Shown: positions 23,357 through 34,920 of the stretch, one piece after another
Layout: every line of letters starts with the position of its first letter
How positions within the stretch are numbered: position 1 is the first letter of the stretch
NCBI RefSeq assembly: GCF_013373865.1
Contig: NC_050472.1
Span: 7,249,276-7,313,275 of the forward strand
Length of the DNA stretch: 64,000 nt
DNA from: Monomorium pharaonis
Taxonomy: Eukaryota > Arthropoda > Insecta > Hymenoptera > Formicidae
Direction of reading: 5' to 3'
The notes under the pieces: model-generated
Told to the model about the DNA's origin: nothing
Seen by the model: the letters and a program-made list of their open reading frames with translations, nothing else
Database searches by the model: none
Translations under genes and position numbers: made by a program

Positions 23357-24038
23357 CTACCTTTTCTCGTTACCGATTACTACTAACTGGGGTGAAAAAC
23401 TGCAACTCTTCTTCAAGATTTGGTTTTATATATACAGAGTTTTACAGAGAGAGGATCCAAATGTAGGTTGTTCAAATATTCTAATTGATAGGACTTTTTC
23501 AGGATTGTGTGGAAGGTCAATTCTACGTTTTCTTATTGGAAAAATAGTTTTTCCTTTTTAACCAATCAAACGTTGAGTGATCTGTCGAAAGTTTCTGTGT
23601 TTCCTCCCACATTCCTTTAATCTTATCGAAGGGATCCGATCTATCGCGTAGGTTACTTATCTTTCCTTAGGGTTTAAAAAGATAAATAATTTGTTTGTGC
23701 TAGACGTGCTACAGTATGGTTTGCAGATGGAGGAAACGGTCATTTATTTTTTACTAATGTTTGGATTCTTTATTGCTCATTTTTTGTGAGAAAACGTGAA
23801 ACTTTGCTTAGAACCCGAGTTTGTTTTTGTATTTCTACCTTTAGAATTTATTTGTTGACTCAATATTCAAAAGAAGTTGAATTTATCAACCTGGTCGTCT
23901 ATCCATGTTTGTCGTCACGTTTCTAACAGACTAATTCTAGACGCATAATTAGTCGGAGACCGTTGAAACGGAATTTCTTTTGTAAGTTTTATTTGTTTCT
24001 CTGACGAAGGGAAATCGTGGAGTCTGCCGGACGTAACA

Positions 24039-25883
24039 ATTATATGAGATATTTTGTATATTATTAAAAACAAAATATGTTATATTTTATGTATTATTTT
24101 GAAATAAAGATATAACTATTAAACAATATGTTTAAAATTTTATAAACATGTATATTGATACATTTAATATATAATTATGTATTTATATTTAATTTAATTG
24201 ATCACATATAAATTTTTTTACTGGATGTATAGTTATAGTGGATTACATAAATATTATGTAAAATAATGTTTTATGCCAGCTTTTTATATGCAGTTTAAGT
24301 CATTTAGTAATTAAACTGCTTTAGTCATTTTAATAGCTATTTGACCAACTTGAGAATTTTATTTTTAAAAGAAAAATTAGACAAAAGTTTGAGAAATAAA
24401 TACAGTAGAAAAATTTCTTTTGTAATTTTTTGTACCAGTCCTGTAACTGCTGGTCCTGTAATGGGTTAAAACTGTGTAACACCTTATTTCAAATCAGGCA
24501 CTAAACCACGAAGCTTAGTTATTACGTTTAAATATTGTAAAGTGAATATATTATAATTTTCTGTATTTTTACAAATCTTCTCTAAATCTTATTATTACAG
24601 AAACTTCTCTTTATAGTCATATTTTCAATGGTTTAGCGTGCATTTACGCGCAATTAGAATAATAAATTAAAAAAATACATATATTAAGAAAATATATTTT
24701 TGATAATATAAATAAGTATATGTATATGTGTCTACATCGTTTAATATTGTAGAGTTGATTAGTTGATTGGTCGATTAATGATGAAGATTAAAATAATTAT
24801 AAAAAAAATACCAGAAACCAGTTTTTCTAACTGCAAAACGTTCCATTAATAATATTACTTTTATCATTCATTTTATCGTATAATTGCATAGCATTTCAAT
24901 GTAACTTTCAATTAAGATGAAAGCTCTAATGAGTTCTAGATCATTTACGATAAAATGCAAACATATGTTTAAGGAAAAATTATGTAAATAATTTTCCTTT
25001 GTAAAACTTAACACGATATTTAAATTGATTAAACAGAAATACATCATACAATTAAGTGTATAGCAATATTTTTTATACAAACAACTATCATGTTATAAAT
25101 TCCAAATAAAATATAGAACATAATCAATATGTTTGCATGTAGCTCAACTGTATAACTTTTCATTATGTTACTTTTATTCAATTATAGTATGTATAATCAA
25201 CATAAAAGTTCCATGTATGTAATTCGAAAGAAATATTAAAGTTCTATCTTTATACTTTATTTAATTAAAATTCAGGTCAAAAGGCACAATTATTTTTTAT
25301 CAGAAATAATATCGTACTAAAGTACCGAGAAAGAGATAATCTTAAATTACAATTATTTATAGTTAAAAACGCTTCTCGTAGTGAGGGAAGGTCAGGCAAG
25401 CTATGGCCAAACTAAGTAATCGAAGGTGTGTACAATATACACAAGTGGAGTGAAATAATACGTGTAATAAGTGAAATTGCATGTCGTACGCAGGCGGCGA
25501 TGTAACGTATTGTCACGCGAGATGGCTTATCAGCTTAGTTGCTCGCCAGGTGTAGGATTCATTAAGGATAATACGCAGGATTAGTATTCAAGTCAAATTT
25601 AGTTCTTTACAAACGTTGAATGGGTGCAACACGTTCTCTTCCCGCGCCTGACGACAATTTGATTACACTCACAATTAAGATAAGTGACTGTTAGTTATCT
25701 GAGTCTTATTGTTTACGTAATTTATTATTTTAACAAAGGAACTACACATTCAACTGTACATAAAATTTGAAAACGTAAGTTATTTATTTGTTATTTATTT
25801 AAAGTATTAATTGTAGATTATTTTAAGTACCAATTTGTATTACTAATCTTATAGATTAGTCCATAGGTAGTAGATGGTTTAAG
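24039..25883. other. intergenic, upstream of receptor gene
   Basis: AT-rich and without recognisable coding sequence. A less AT-rich patch at 25,370-25,700 precedes the receptor start and is a reasonable place for its promoter and 5' UTR, though no defined element is visible. Confidence 0.35.
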
Positions 25884-26168
25884 ATGATGACGGATGTGAA
25901 AACTTTAAAACAGGCAGTTAGTCCTATCATATGGCTCAATTGTATATTTTGTATGGGAATATTCGAATTACCCATAAATCGCCCACGATATTTCCTAAGC
26001 ATTTTCTACGCCATTTCGATATTGATTATATATTTTTTTTTACTTTACGAAGGAATTTGTATCTTTTTGGAAGCGTTCAGTTCTGATTTTATTATATTTC
26101 AATTTGTTATGGGGGTCAATATCATGGTAGCTATCTTGGCTATAATTCTGTTTTGGTGGAAATCAGAG
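25884..26168 (+). CDS. chemoreceptor exon 1 (residues 1-95)
   Basis: Starts MMTDVKTLKQAVSPIIW, a typical short cytoplasmic N-terminus, and carries three hydrophobic stretches (about residues 16-31, 37-58, 71-91). It ends WWKSE at donor GAG|GTACGT, phase 0. Two adjacent ATGs are possible starts; the first is taken. Confidence 0.8.
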
Positions 26169-26203
26169 GTACGTAACAATATAAAATGATTTAATATAAG
26201 TGT

Positions 26204-26263
<60 letters not shown>

Positions 26264-29200
26264 AAATTGAAAATTATGGAAAAACTACAGACTAATTTTG
26301 GAAATATTAAGATTTAGTTAATTTTTTCATACATTTACAAAAAAGTTTATATAAAAAAATATTTTATTAAATAAATTATTTTCAATATTTTGTAATTTTT
26401 AATATATTTAACTAAATTTTATAATAAAGTACTTTTTAATTGTTTGCATTTGCGTGAGTATATATTACTTTTTCCTTTAACGTGACATTTCGTATGTTTC
26501 CGAATAACTATTATTCAATAAAGAATGACCGCAAAAATCGCCCGTTTCGTGGACATCGAATTTTGATACGATTTTGGTAAATAATTGCAGTATATCATCA
26601 AATATTCATCCCCTAAAAATTTCGAATTGAGCATACTTTTATTGCTGAGATATAAAGGATTAAAGTTGATATTATTCACGAATAAAGGTTACGCCATTTT
26701 ACACGTTCAACATAATTCTGACTTAAACGTCGATTTGAGGTCACGATAAATTAATCTTCTAACAGATAAACAAATCTTATCTGAAACATTTTTTTATATG
26801 AGAAATAATCTCGAGGTTTTTTGTGTTAAACGGATAAAATGGCATACCCTTCATTGGTGCATAGTGACCAATTTAATCCCTCATATCTCAATAATAAAAG
26901 GTATGCTAATCTGAAATTTTCAGAAAATTGATGTTCCATAATGTATAATTATTTACCGCCAAAATCGACTCAAACTTCGATATCCATGAAACAGGCGATT
27001 TTAAGCCTGTTTTTGCGGTCACTCTTTACTGATTTATACTAATGAGTTTCACTGTGCTTAAAGAACATGACTAACATAATTAAGAAAACGAGCATGGTGG
27101 ACAATACTTTGAAGACATTGGGTTTAAAACCGGAATACCCGAAAATTTTTCGGAATGTTCTGTATCTCATTATTGTCTGGACAGTAGGCATGATAATAGT
27201 AGGCATCACGAATATACTGTGGATGTATCATGAGACTGGATACGGATCTGCTTTTCTTTGCTCCATATGCATCTGTTTTCCGATTATGATAAATTCTATA
27301 GTAGGCGTCACCTTCGCTTCGTTTATTAGGCAAGTAATATGTTTGTCAAACAAAGAAGTGACACTTATTTCGTGAGAAGCTTGTCAAACGTGGCAAACAA
27401 TTAAAATTGTTAAACTTTCTTTTAATTCGAAAATATTTAACGAGCACGTAGTAAATTTCTTTTAAATCATTTGTAATGGACAAGTAAATGTATAACATTA
27501 CTCATACTCGAATACTGATTAAGATTGTAATACGGCAGATGTATTCAACAAAAATTTCAAAAGATAAACGATCTAGTTGACAATATAGTGCTGTGCGTAA
27601 ATAAATCAAATACCATTAAGATTCATAATCAGCATAACAATACGTCTATTACGTTTGTCATGGCAAACTATAAAAGCCACAAAAACAAGATAATGCATCT
27701 CATTCAGACATTAAGGTAAGATTGCTAATTTTCTTGTTAAATTAGTTTCAATTAGTTTCATAACAATTAAAAATCTTGTAACAGTAATTAAGGTTTTTAT
27801 ATTATTTAAGTTATGTAATTATATTACTTTAAAATTAAAAAATAGTTATTTTTTATTTTACGAATTTTTTTATATTTATTAAATTATTGTCGTTATTTTT
27901 TTTAAGAATTAAATCTAATTTATATATTTTTTTTACTTGTACTTGAATTTTGTAGTTTACCTAAATTATTAAATATTTAAAAAAATTTGTATTACTCTAA
28001 TAGTTTAATATAATCACTAATTATTTAATATTTTTATGTCAAAGAATTTTACATTTGGAAATTACAAAAATAGGACAACAAATTAATCATGCTTATTGTT
28101 TGCAACTTCTGCTCGAAATGGCAGTTCATTTTACGGTAGTAACAGCGACTACGTATTGCTTATACCGAGTATTTTCTGGCCATTTGATGATCGCCGGCGA
28201 AAAAGTTTTAGACATGGCATTATGGGGATGCATTTATTCAGTTAAAATTATATTAGTAAATTGTCTTTGCACGAGTGTATCAACCGAGGTATAAAAAATT
28301 GTTGTTTATTTCATCAAAGTAAAATAAATTATATTCAATACTTAGAATCGCATTATTTAGAGATTTTAAAGTTAAATCTAAAGTCACTACGTTAGTTAAT
28401 GAATAAATAAGAAATTCAAGATACGCCAATTTCTCAAGCATTTATTTTTTAATACATTGCAAAAACATTAATTATAACAAAATATAACAGTATTATAAAA
28501 GTAAACAATATTATAATATCTGTTAAAATGTTATAACATCTTATAAAAAACATTTTTTAGTTTATGTTTTCAGTTTGTTTTATTTTAGAAAAATATCATG
28601 TAATTTATTATTTTAATGTCTTATTATTTTAATATTTTTTAAAAATAGTCGTTTACTGGTAACTGTTCAACGACTAATGTAGTGACCCTATCAAGTTTGT
28701 ATTAAGAATAATATACCACTTACATTTATTATATATAAACTATAAGGTATTTTACATTTAAATGAGGATCACTAAATTCATTTGTGTTTTAAACTTTATT
28801 TATACATAGGGACATTGAAATCAGTCTTGTAAGAATAAAATCTTTATTTTAATAACCCATAAAAATGAAGTATGTCTGTTTCTTACAAATAGAATGTTTC
28901 TAAATAAATATAAAGAATTATTTTTAAATTTTATCATATTGGGTTTTATTATATGCTTATAGATATAATAATATTTATATCTATAATAAACTAGAAATAA
29001 ATTGAAAACAACTAAGGTATTAAATATTATTGTTTTTAATCAATTTTAAAATAATTGATAAATAATAATAATCAATAATAATTATTAATCATAAAACTAA
29101 AATTATTAACTCTATTTTTAAAATATTTTTTAAGTTTTAGAAATTTTTAGCTATGGGTGTAGTCAACTTTCCAAAAGTTACAAAAATAGCATCGAAAATT

Positions 29201-30449
29201 GTTATTGTTTGCCTGTCTGATATGAGCTGCATATAACAAACGAATAACAATAGTCAAATAAACAAACCTTATTTATTGATTACATTGTTTTTAAAATTAT
29301 TTAATATACTTATTCTAAAAAAAACGATATTTGTATTTGTTGTTTTTTACAGTTAGGAAATTTAATAATATTATATTATATATGATATATTATATATGAC
29401 ACATTACAATATAAAGTATAAACTAATGTTTCATAAATTTTGTGATAAACTTCTAATAAAACAACTAATATACCTATTTTATTATATGTATTTTGTCGCA
29501 TTGAATAGGTGAGTTGTTTTAATTCCCCAGACAGCGCCTCTTTATCTAGTTCCATGGCACATATTTTAAACATAAGCTTTATGCATTAAAACGCGTAATA
29601 AATTTAAAAATAAATCTTATTTAGTACTAGGCTTTATTCGGCTTAGGTATCTTATAATATACTCACAGAATGTCCTTATGTTTATATATATTAATTATTT
29701 ATATATTTATAAATATATATATATAGAGTAAAATACACTGTAATTTATTCTTAACTTTATGTTATGACTACATCAAATCATTTCGTTCCATTTATATTTT
29801 TAGGCATATAAAACTGGCGAAATTATACAATCTTTTGAAGGGTCTATTATTGATGATGATATGAGAGAAGAGGTAAGCCTGTTTATGTATTATTGATAAC
29901 ATAACAAGTAAATATTATAACAATTGAATTAGATAATCTTTTAAAACATAAGACGTTAATAATATTTACTATATATAAAACTATTTATTTAAAATTAAGA
30001 TTAAACTGCAAATATATATACAAATTCAATATTTGATTATAATATGTAATTTCTAATGTATGTAATGCGCGTATGTGTTTATCTATAAGAACGCAAATGT
30101 ATTTGCAGATTCGTCAATTTACACAGCAAGTAGTGCTTAATTCATTAAATTTTACTGCTTCTGGTTTTTTTACAATTGATAATTCTCTTACTGGCAAGGT
30201 ATGTTGTTTAACTTACTTGTCATATGTTTAAGTTAATTTAAAAAATTACATTATTTATTTTCATTTTTAGTAATAGTGATATTTTTAGTATAACTGTACG
30301 TAATAAAATTTAGTTTAGAACTATATAATTTAATATAATTCTGCAATAATTTAAGAAAAAAAAAAAAATAAAACTGTATCTTTCAGTTCTTTGCCACGGT
30401 CACAACATACGTCGTCATTCTAATACAAATGAATGTATCAGCCAACTGA
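25884..30449 (+). CDS. gustatory-receptor-type chemoreceptor, 397 aa, 7 exons (whole gene)
   Basis: Exons: 25,884-26,168; 27,064-27,329; 27,539-27,715; 28,045-28,288; 29,804-29,872; 30,109-30,198; 30,387-30,449. The coding total is 1194 nt, an exact multiple of three, and every phase matches. The protein has about seven hydrophobic segments and ends TTYVVILIQMN, the TYxxxxxQ-type signature of the insect gustatory receptor (7tm_7) family in the last membrane helix. Such proteins form ligand-gated cation channels in the membrane of sensory neurons (family knowledge). Length fits the usual 380-450. No frameshift or stop is seen. The ligand cannot be inferred. The second intron appears to use a GC donor. 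An odorant receptor is less likely because the terminal motif is of gustatory type. Confidence 0.85.
26169..27063 (+). other. chemoreceptor intron 1 with (GA)n and foldback element
   Basis: Contains a (GA)n microsatellite at about 26,210-26,260 and the foldback at 26,518-27,030, whose right end lies only about 33 bases before the acceptor CTTAAAG. Confidence 0.75.
26518..27030. mobile_element. 513-bp foldback MITE in receptor intron 1
   Basis: Left TAAAGAATGACCGCAAAAAT mirrors right TGCGGTCACTCTTTA. Mirrored sequence extends about 200 bp into each arm (CGATTTTGG, GCATAC, GAGATAT and ATGCCATTTTA pairs). No coding capacity. Confidence 0.7.
27064..27329 (+). CDS. chemoreceptor exon 2 (residues 96-184)
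   Basis: Opens NMTNIIKKTSMVDNTLKTLG after acceptor TTAAAG, phase 0. It has membrane segments NVLYLIIVWTVGMIIVG and AFLCSICICFPIMIN and ends GVTFASFI plus AG. To stay in frame with exon 3 the donor must be AG|GCAAGT, a GC donor with otherwise perfect consensus. The GT at 27,334 would give the wrong phase. Confidence 0.75.
27539..27715 (+). CDS. chemoreceptor exon 3 (residues 184-243)
   Basis: Too interrupted to stand out as an ORF, but in phase it reads RCIQQKFQKINDLVDNIVLC and on to HKNKIMHLIQTLR. This is the intracellular loop typical of the family. Acceptor ATACGGCAG, donor TTAAG|GTAAGA. Hydrophilic, no membrane segment. Confidence 0.75.
28045..28288 (+). CDS. chemoreceptor exon 4 (residues 243-324)
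   Basis: Acceptor TATGTCAAAG. Reads RILHLEITKIGQQINHAYC, then two membrane segments (EMAVHFTVVTATTYCLYRVF; MALWGCIYSVKIILVNC), ending STE at donor GAG|GTATAA, phase 0. Confidence 0.8.
29804..29872 (+). CDS. chemoreceptor exon 5 (residues 325-347)
   Basis: A 69-bp exon, AYKTGEIIQSFEGSIIDD then DMREE, between acceptor ATATTTTTAG and donor GAG|GTAAGC, both phase 0. It encodes the intracellular loop before the last helix. Confidence 0.8.
30109..30198 (+). CDS. chemoreceptor exon 6 (residues 348-377)
   Basis: Reads IRQFTQQVVLNSLNFTASGF then FTIDNSLTGK. Acceptor TATTTGCAG, donor AAG|GTATGT. The ASGFFTIDNSL stretch is characteristic of the region just before the terminal helix in insect gustatory receptors. 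Confidence 0.85.
30387..30449 (+). CDS. chemoreceptor exon 7 (residues 378-397, stop)
   Basis: Reads FFATVTTYVVILIQMNVSAN and TGA, after acceptor ATCTTTCAG. Carries the family signature in the last membrane helix. An AATAAA at 30,603-30,608 is a candidate polyadenylation signal. Confidence 0.85.
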   Translation, partial: FFATVTTYVVILIQMNVSAN

Positions 30450-33400
30450 TCCATATAATATAACAACATGTAAAATGAGAAGTTAAACATAATATAATTA
30501 AACATGTTATAGTGATACTTCTATTAATACTGATATTTCAAAAATTTACGAAAAAATTTTATAAGAGTTTATTTAAGTTATTTTGATAAATGTCGTGTAA
30601 TTAATAAAAATAAAAGTTTTTAAAGTATATTTAAAGTAATATATATAAAATTAATTAAAAATATGTTCAACACTATACAAACTTGAGATTAGAAAAATTT
30701 CAAGTAAGTTGTTATAAAGATATAAGTATCATAGAATAATGAATAAACAATTAATATTTAATTAAAAATATACTTTTATATTTGTGACATTAATGAGTAA
30801 AATAATAAAAGTTTAAGTAATATATAGATTAATCCTTAACTGCTGATAATTCTTTTTGTTGCTTTTTCGACATTATCTCCCTTCCATATACTTTCGTAAG
30901 ACATGCTGTTTACAACCCTACGTCTCCGAGACGTACGCCAGCGTTTATGCTACTGAAAAACATACTAACAAGAGATAGAATAAAAAATTAATAATTTTTT
31001 CATAAATAATTTAACAAATAAATGAACCCGGCGGATTATTTCGTTATAATTAGAAAAATTTTTTGATAATCTCCATGTTACAAAAAAATAACTTTAAAAA
31101 TAATTTTACACAAATTTTGAGGTAGAAAACTCATTATAATGTTATAACGATGCAGCGTTTGAATTTTTTCTTTTTCAAGAAACTATTCTTATTAAACAAT
31201 CTAGTAATTTTTATTTAATATTATATCACAATTTATCATTTTATATCATATATCAGAATGAAAAGGATTTAAAATTGGTTAAGGAGACAGATAATGCTTT
31301 GACTCATATATGTAATCATGGCACTTGCCGTTTATTAAAAACAAATTCAATAGTAATCGTATAATTACAAACAATAATAATGACAGTATAATTATAAAAT
31401 ATGCTCGGTCCAGCATTTTTTATAACGTGTTTGTAGAATCAGTCTTAACCCTCGGATTACCAAACACCGCTCACAATGTGCATTATTCTCCCTTCCTCTT
31501 CTCGTCTACTCCTTTTTAGTTACGTCCTCCTTTCAATCCCTCGAGATTTTCTAGTTTTTCAGAAAAATAAATATATTCGAAGGTACCGTTTCCTCTCGTG
31601 TCTGAGAAAAAATTTAAACGACCGATAACCCGAGGGCTAATTTAAACTATGAGACGTGCTATAGAGGTATGTTACAGTGATGCAGGGGTTTCGTTTACGC
31701 AATCGAAAAATTGACTCTTGCATCCTCAAAAACAAAAACATCGACTGACGACGTTCCGGCGCTTCCACTTTCGAGGATTTTTCTGTTTTCGTTGTCCCAC
31801 GCGCCTCAAGGTTCCCACACTTAAATTTACATATGTATGTACACGCACGCGCATCTGTATACATATATATTTATTTATATATATATATATGCATTTATAT
31901 TTATTTATTTATAATATATAATTATTTATTCGTTAGGCGCACTCCATGGAAACGAGCTGGCCCTTCTGCGAGTTCAATTAAAAAATAAATGATCCTTGTT
32001 CGTTTCGCCGGAGTGCTGAGATCTGTTGAGGGTGTCGAGCGACAGTCTCTCGTCCTTTGCGATGTAAGAACTAGCGAAGTTGGATAAAGCGCTGCCAATA
32101 ATTCTTAACGTATACACCCTATAAGCTTCAATAGAGACATGCGTATAGATTTTCTTTCTATTTTGTTCGTTTCATTACTTATTGCACCTCCTCTTGGTCT
32201 TGCAATGTTCGGCGCATCATAATCCTCCCGACGGAGGGTGTCGAGCAACTTGGGACCCTTTTTTTTTTTTGATTATTTGTTTTGCATGGTCTAACAAATA
32301 CGGAACGAAGAATGATCTCTACTGAATCAATGATCCTCAAATAACACCAAGTAAACGATGCGCATCCTGTAAAATGATTTTGACCATTTCGGAAAGCATT
32401 TAGAGGGTTAATAATTTGTACATTATTCTATGCTATATACATAATTAACGTTCAATTAGCAACTCATGGAAATTTAAAACGACCTAAAGTTATAATTTAA
32501 CAATATATAAGAAACACAGGTGCGCAAAAAGCTAGCAAAAACTGTGCAATCTTTTTAAGTTACACTATTGCAATATTTTCACAGGTACCGTAGATATTGC
32601 GAAGAATGCAATACGAAAAAAATTACTCTCGTTTGTACAGCCTACTCAACTAGAATATCGAGAAGAGTGCAATTTATCTTGATACTTTTGTGAAATGCCC
32701 ATTATACAATATTTTGAACGGATAATTCCGCGACGCGGGACGCGAACACAAGATTCAACTACGCGACAGAGACAAGCGCTAATTTTCGCCGTTGTCATTT
32801 TGACAAAGCAGTACCTTATCCAACTGTAGAAACTAGACAACGAAGAGAATAGACGTGTATCTGAGTCTTTAGGCACTTAAATGTCGGAAGTTACTGGGAA
32901 CCTCGAGTTCGTGGCTCAACGAACGCGTCTGGTACTTCCTATTTACAGCCTTAATCGGGGACGTAATGCGGCGTCCCGAAGAAGGGTCGAGTTTGCAATT
33001 CAAATGAAAACAGTATTCATACAGTTTGCACGTCGGTTCGAGAATTCAGGTATAGGTTGCGAAAAATTTCATATCAAAGAAGACGATTGCCACGTGATTA
33101 CGATTACAATTCGAAAGCTCTTGCTACTGGCCTGTTAAAAAAAAGTGTTCGTTAACTTAAGGATTACATCCGTAATTATGTCCGTTTTTTTTTTTCGCCG
33201 AAGACAGCTTACGCGAGCTATCTCAAACTGTGCTGTTGCTGTTCAAATTTCTCACGTTACAATTTTCGGTGTGTAAATTTTCCCCGTGGGAAAGTAATCC
33301 CCGTAAAAAGGTCCGTCTTAAATACGAGCTCGCTTTTCTACGCACATGTTCGGTTTTCTTTTCTGCCAGGAAACAAAAACGGCGGGGAAGAACAGAAAAA

Positions 33401-34920
33401 AAAAAAGAAACGAATCGCGAGCTCACAACGGGAGTCGCGGGGATAAAAATTCGTTCTTCCGGATTTCGTACAGACCGGACACGTAGAATTATTCTTGCCA
33501 CACTTACACACAATATAGCAATATAATGCTCTATACCAAAATACAATTACGTCTCTTGAAGAGTGATCGTGTGTGTTGTGTGCCTTCCTCCCTCCCATGT
33601 ATAAAAATCAAAGCCGCAATTATTACAATAATAATTTGCTATTACGTATAATAGAGTTCTAAAAGTTAGCCGTAATTGATAATTAATTATAATTACTATT
33701 ATTACAATAAGCTTCAAATATCTAATCAATAGTTTACAGTAGCGGTAATAATATCAGTATAATAGTTATAATAGAAATAATAATAATTATGAATTATACA
33801 TAATCGTAATTACAATATTATCTACATAAAAAAAAAATGGCAATTTATACTTCACACTCATTGTACACCCCGCCTCACAAGTGTCTGTCCATCTAATTCG
33901 CATACTCGCTTCTCGCACTCGCGATATGCGCGCGTATACATTCGCGTCGACGACAGGGCGAGAGATTACGAGCGCATGTCGCATAATTTGAGACTAGCAA
34001 TTATAATTCCTTGAAGGATTCTACATTGATTAATTAGGTAAAACCGTGACGGGTCGCGGGGGCTACGGATTTACAGATAAATCTTCTCCTTCTCGCGCGC
34101 ACTCGCTCATTCACTCGCTCACTAAAATATAGTATTACAGTATATCCCACGTATTCGCCAATGATCGATTCTGTTTAGATTACAGAGCGCCCCGCCGAAA
34201 AATATTATGCGAAATCACCGTCGAGCTCGTAAAAACCGCGACGAAGGAAATATAGTGTACGTATGCGTGTATAGAGAATCTTAAATGCATATCACGGATG
34301 TAGAAAATGGAAAGATATGTTCTCCTTTCAATGATCGATAATCGAAACAAAACTTCGAATATCTCGTCGACGAAGGTAAACGCGTTTTGCGTGTGGTTCT
34401 ACGTGGCAGTGGACGAACAGCGAGTTTCGTCGGGCAGTGTCGATAGGCAGTTTCGGAGTGCATCTGATGTATCTTTTAAAGTCTGTCGGCAGTTATCAGT
34501 TTCAGAACAGTCTTCGTGTATCGCGGATCGTCGCGGTTTTACGTCGCCTAATTGCACGACGGTGATCGGCAAATAATTCGCGGTCTAAAGATACTAACTA
34601 TTTAACTACTAATCGCTAATCACATTGATTAATTGAAACTAGTTGTAACGGAAATTCGTTTGCGCTATCCGAGTGCAGACGAAGGCCAAGTAAGTAGGAA
34701 GTGATCGCGAATCATTTGCCACTGGTTGGATCGGCGGAAAGACTGAAGATCGAGACTCGGTCTCGAATTATTTTGGCAATTATTGTACTTGTCTATATCT
34801 ACAAATGTATCATACGTATCTACGTCGCGGAATACGAGAGGCAAGCACGTAAGTATACCTGCATCTTTTGCATATTTCTTAAAAATTTTAAATTCCAATA
34901 CAATTTAGACTATAGATGTA
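30450..34920. other. intergenic; no supported gene
   Basis: After the AT-rich tail of the receptor gene, composition becomes more balanced at 31,920-34,920. ORFs of up to 107 codons overlap on both strands with no domain recognisable to me and no convincing splice pairs. An unrecognised non-coding RNA or UTR is possible. Confidence 0.35.

Larger units (their letters stand above)
20769..24038. mobile_element. possible LTR-like or foldback-bounded block, TGTTACGTCC...GGACGTAACA
   Basis: The block begins TGTTACGTCC and ends GGACGTAACA, so the ends are 10-base inverted and also of TG...CA type as in LTRs. Without the nested MITEs (21,366-22,534) it would be about 2.1 kb. It contains GC-richer tracts (20,880-21,050; 22,790-23,110) and a (TAAC)n run at 23,323-23,356. 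I see no reverse transcriptase, integrase or transposase and no clear target duplication, so the assignment is weak. Confidence 0.3.

Noticed and set aside
27334..27375. GT donor at 27,334 as the end of receptor exon 2
   Set aside because: It gives phase 0, while exon 3 needs phase 2. Only the GC donor keeps the family-like reading.
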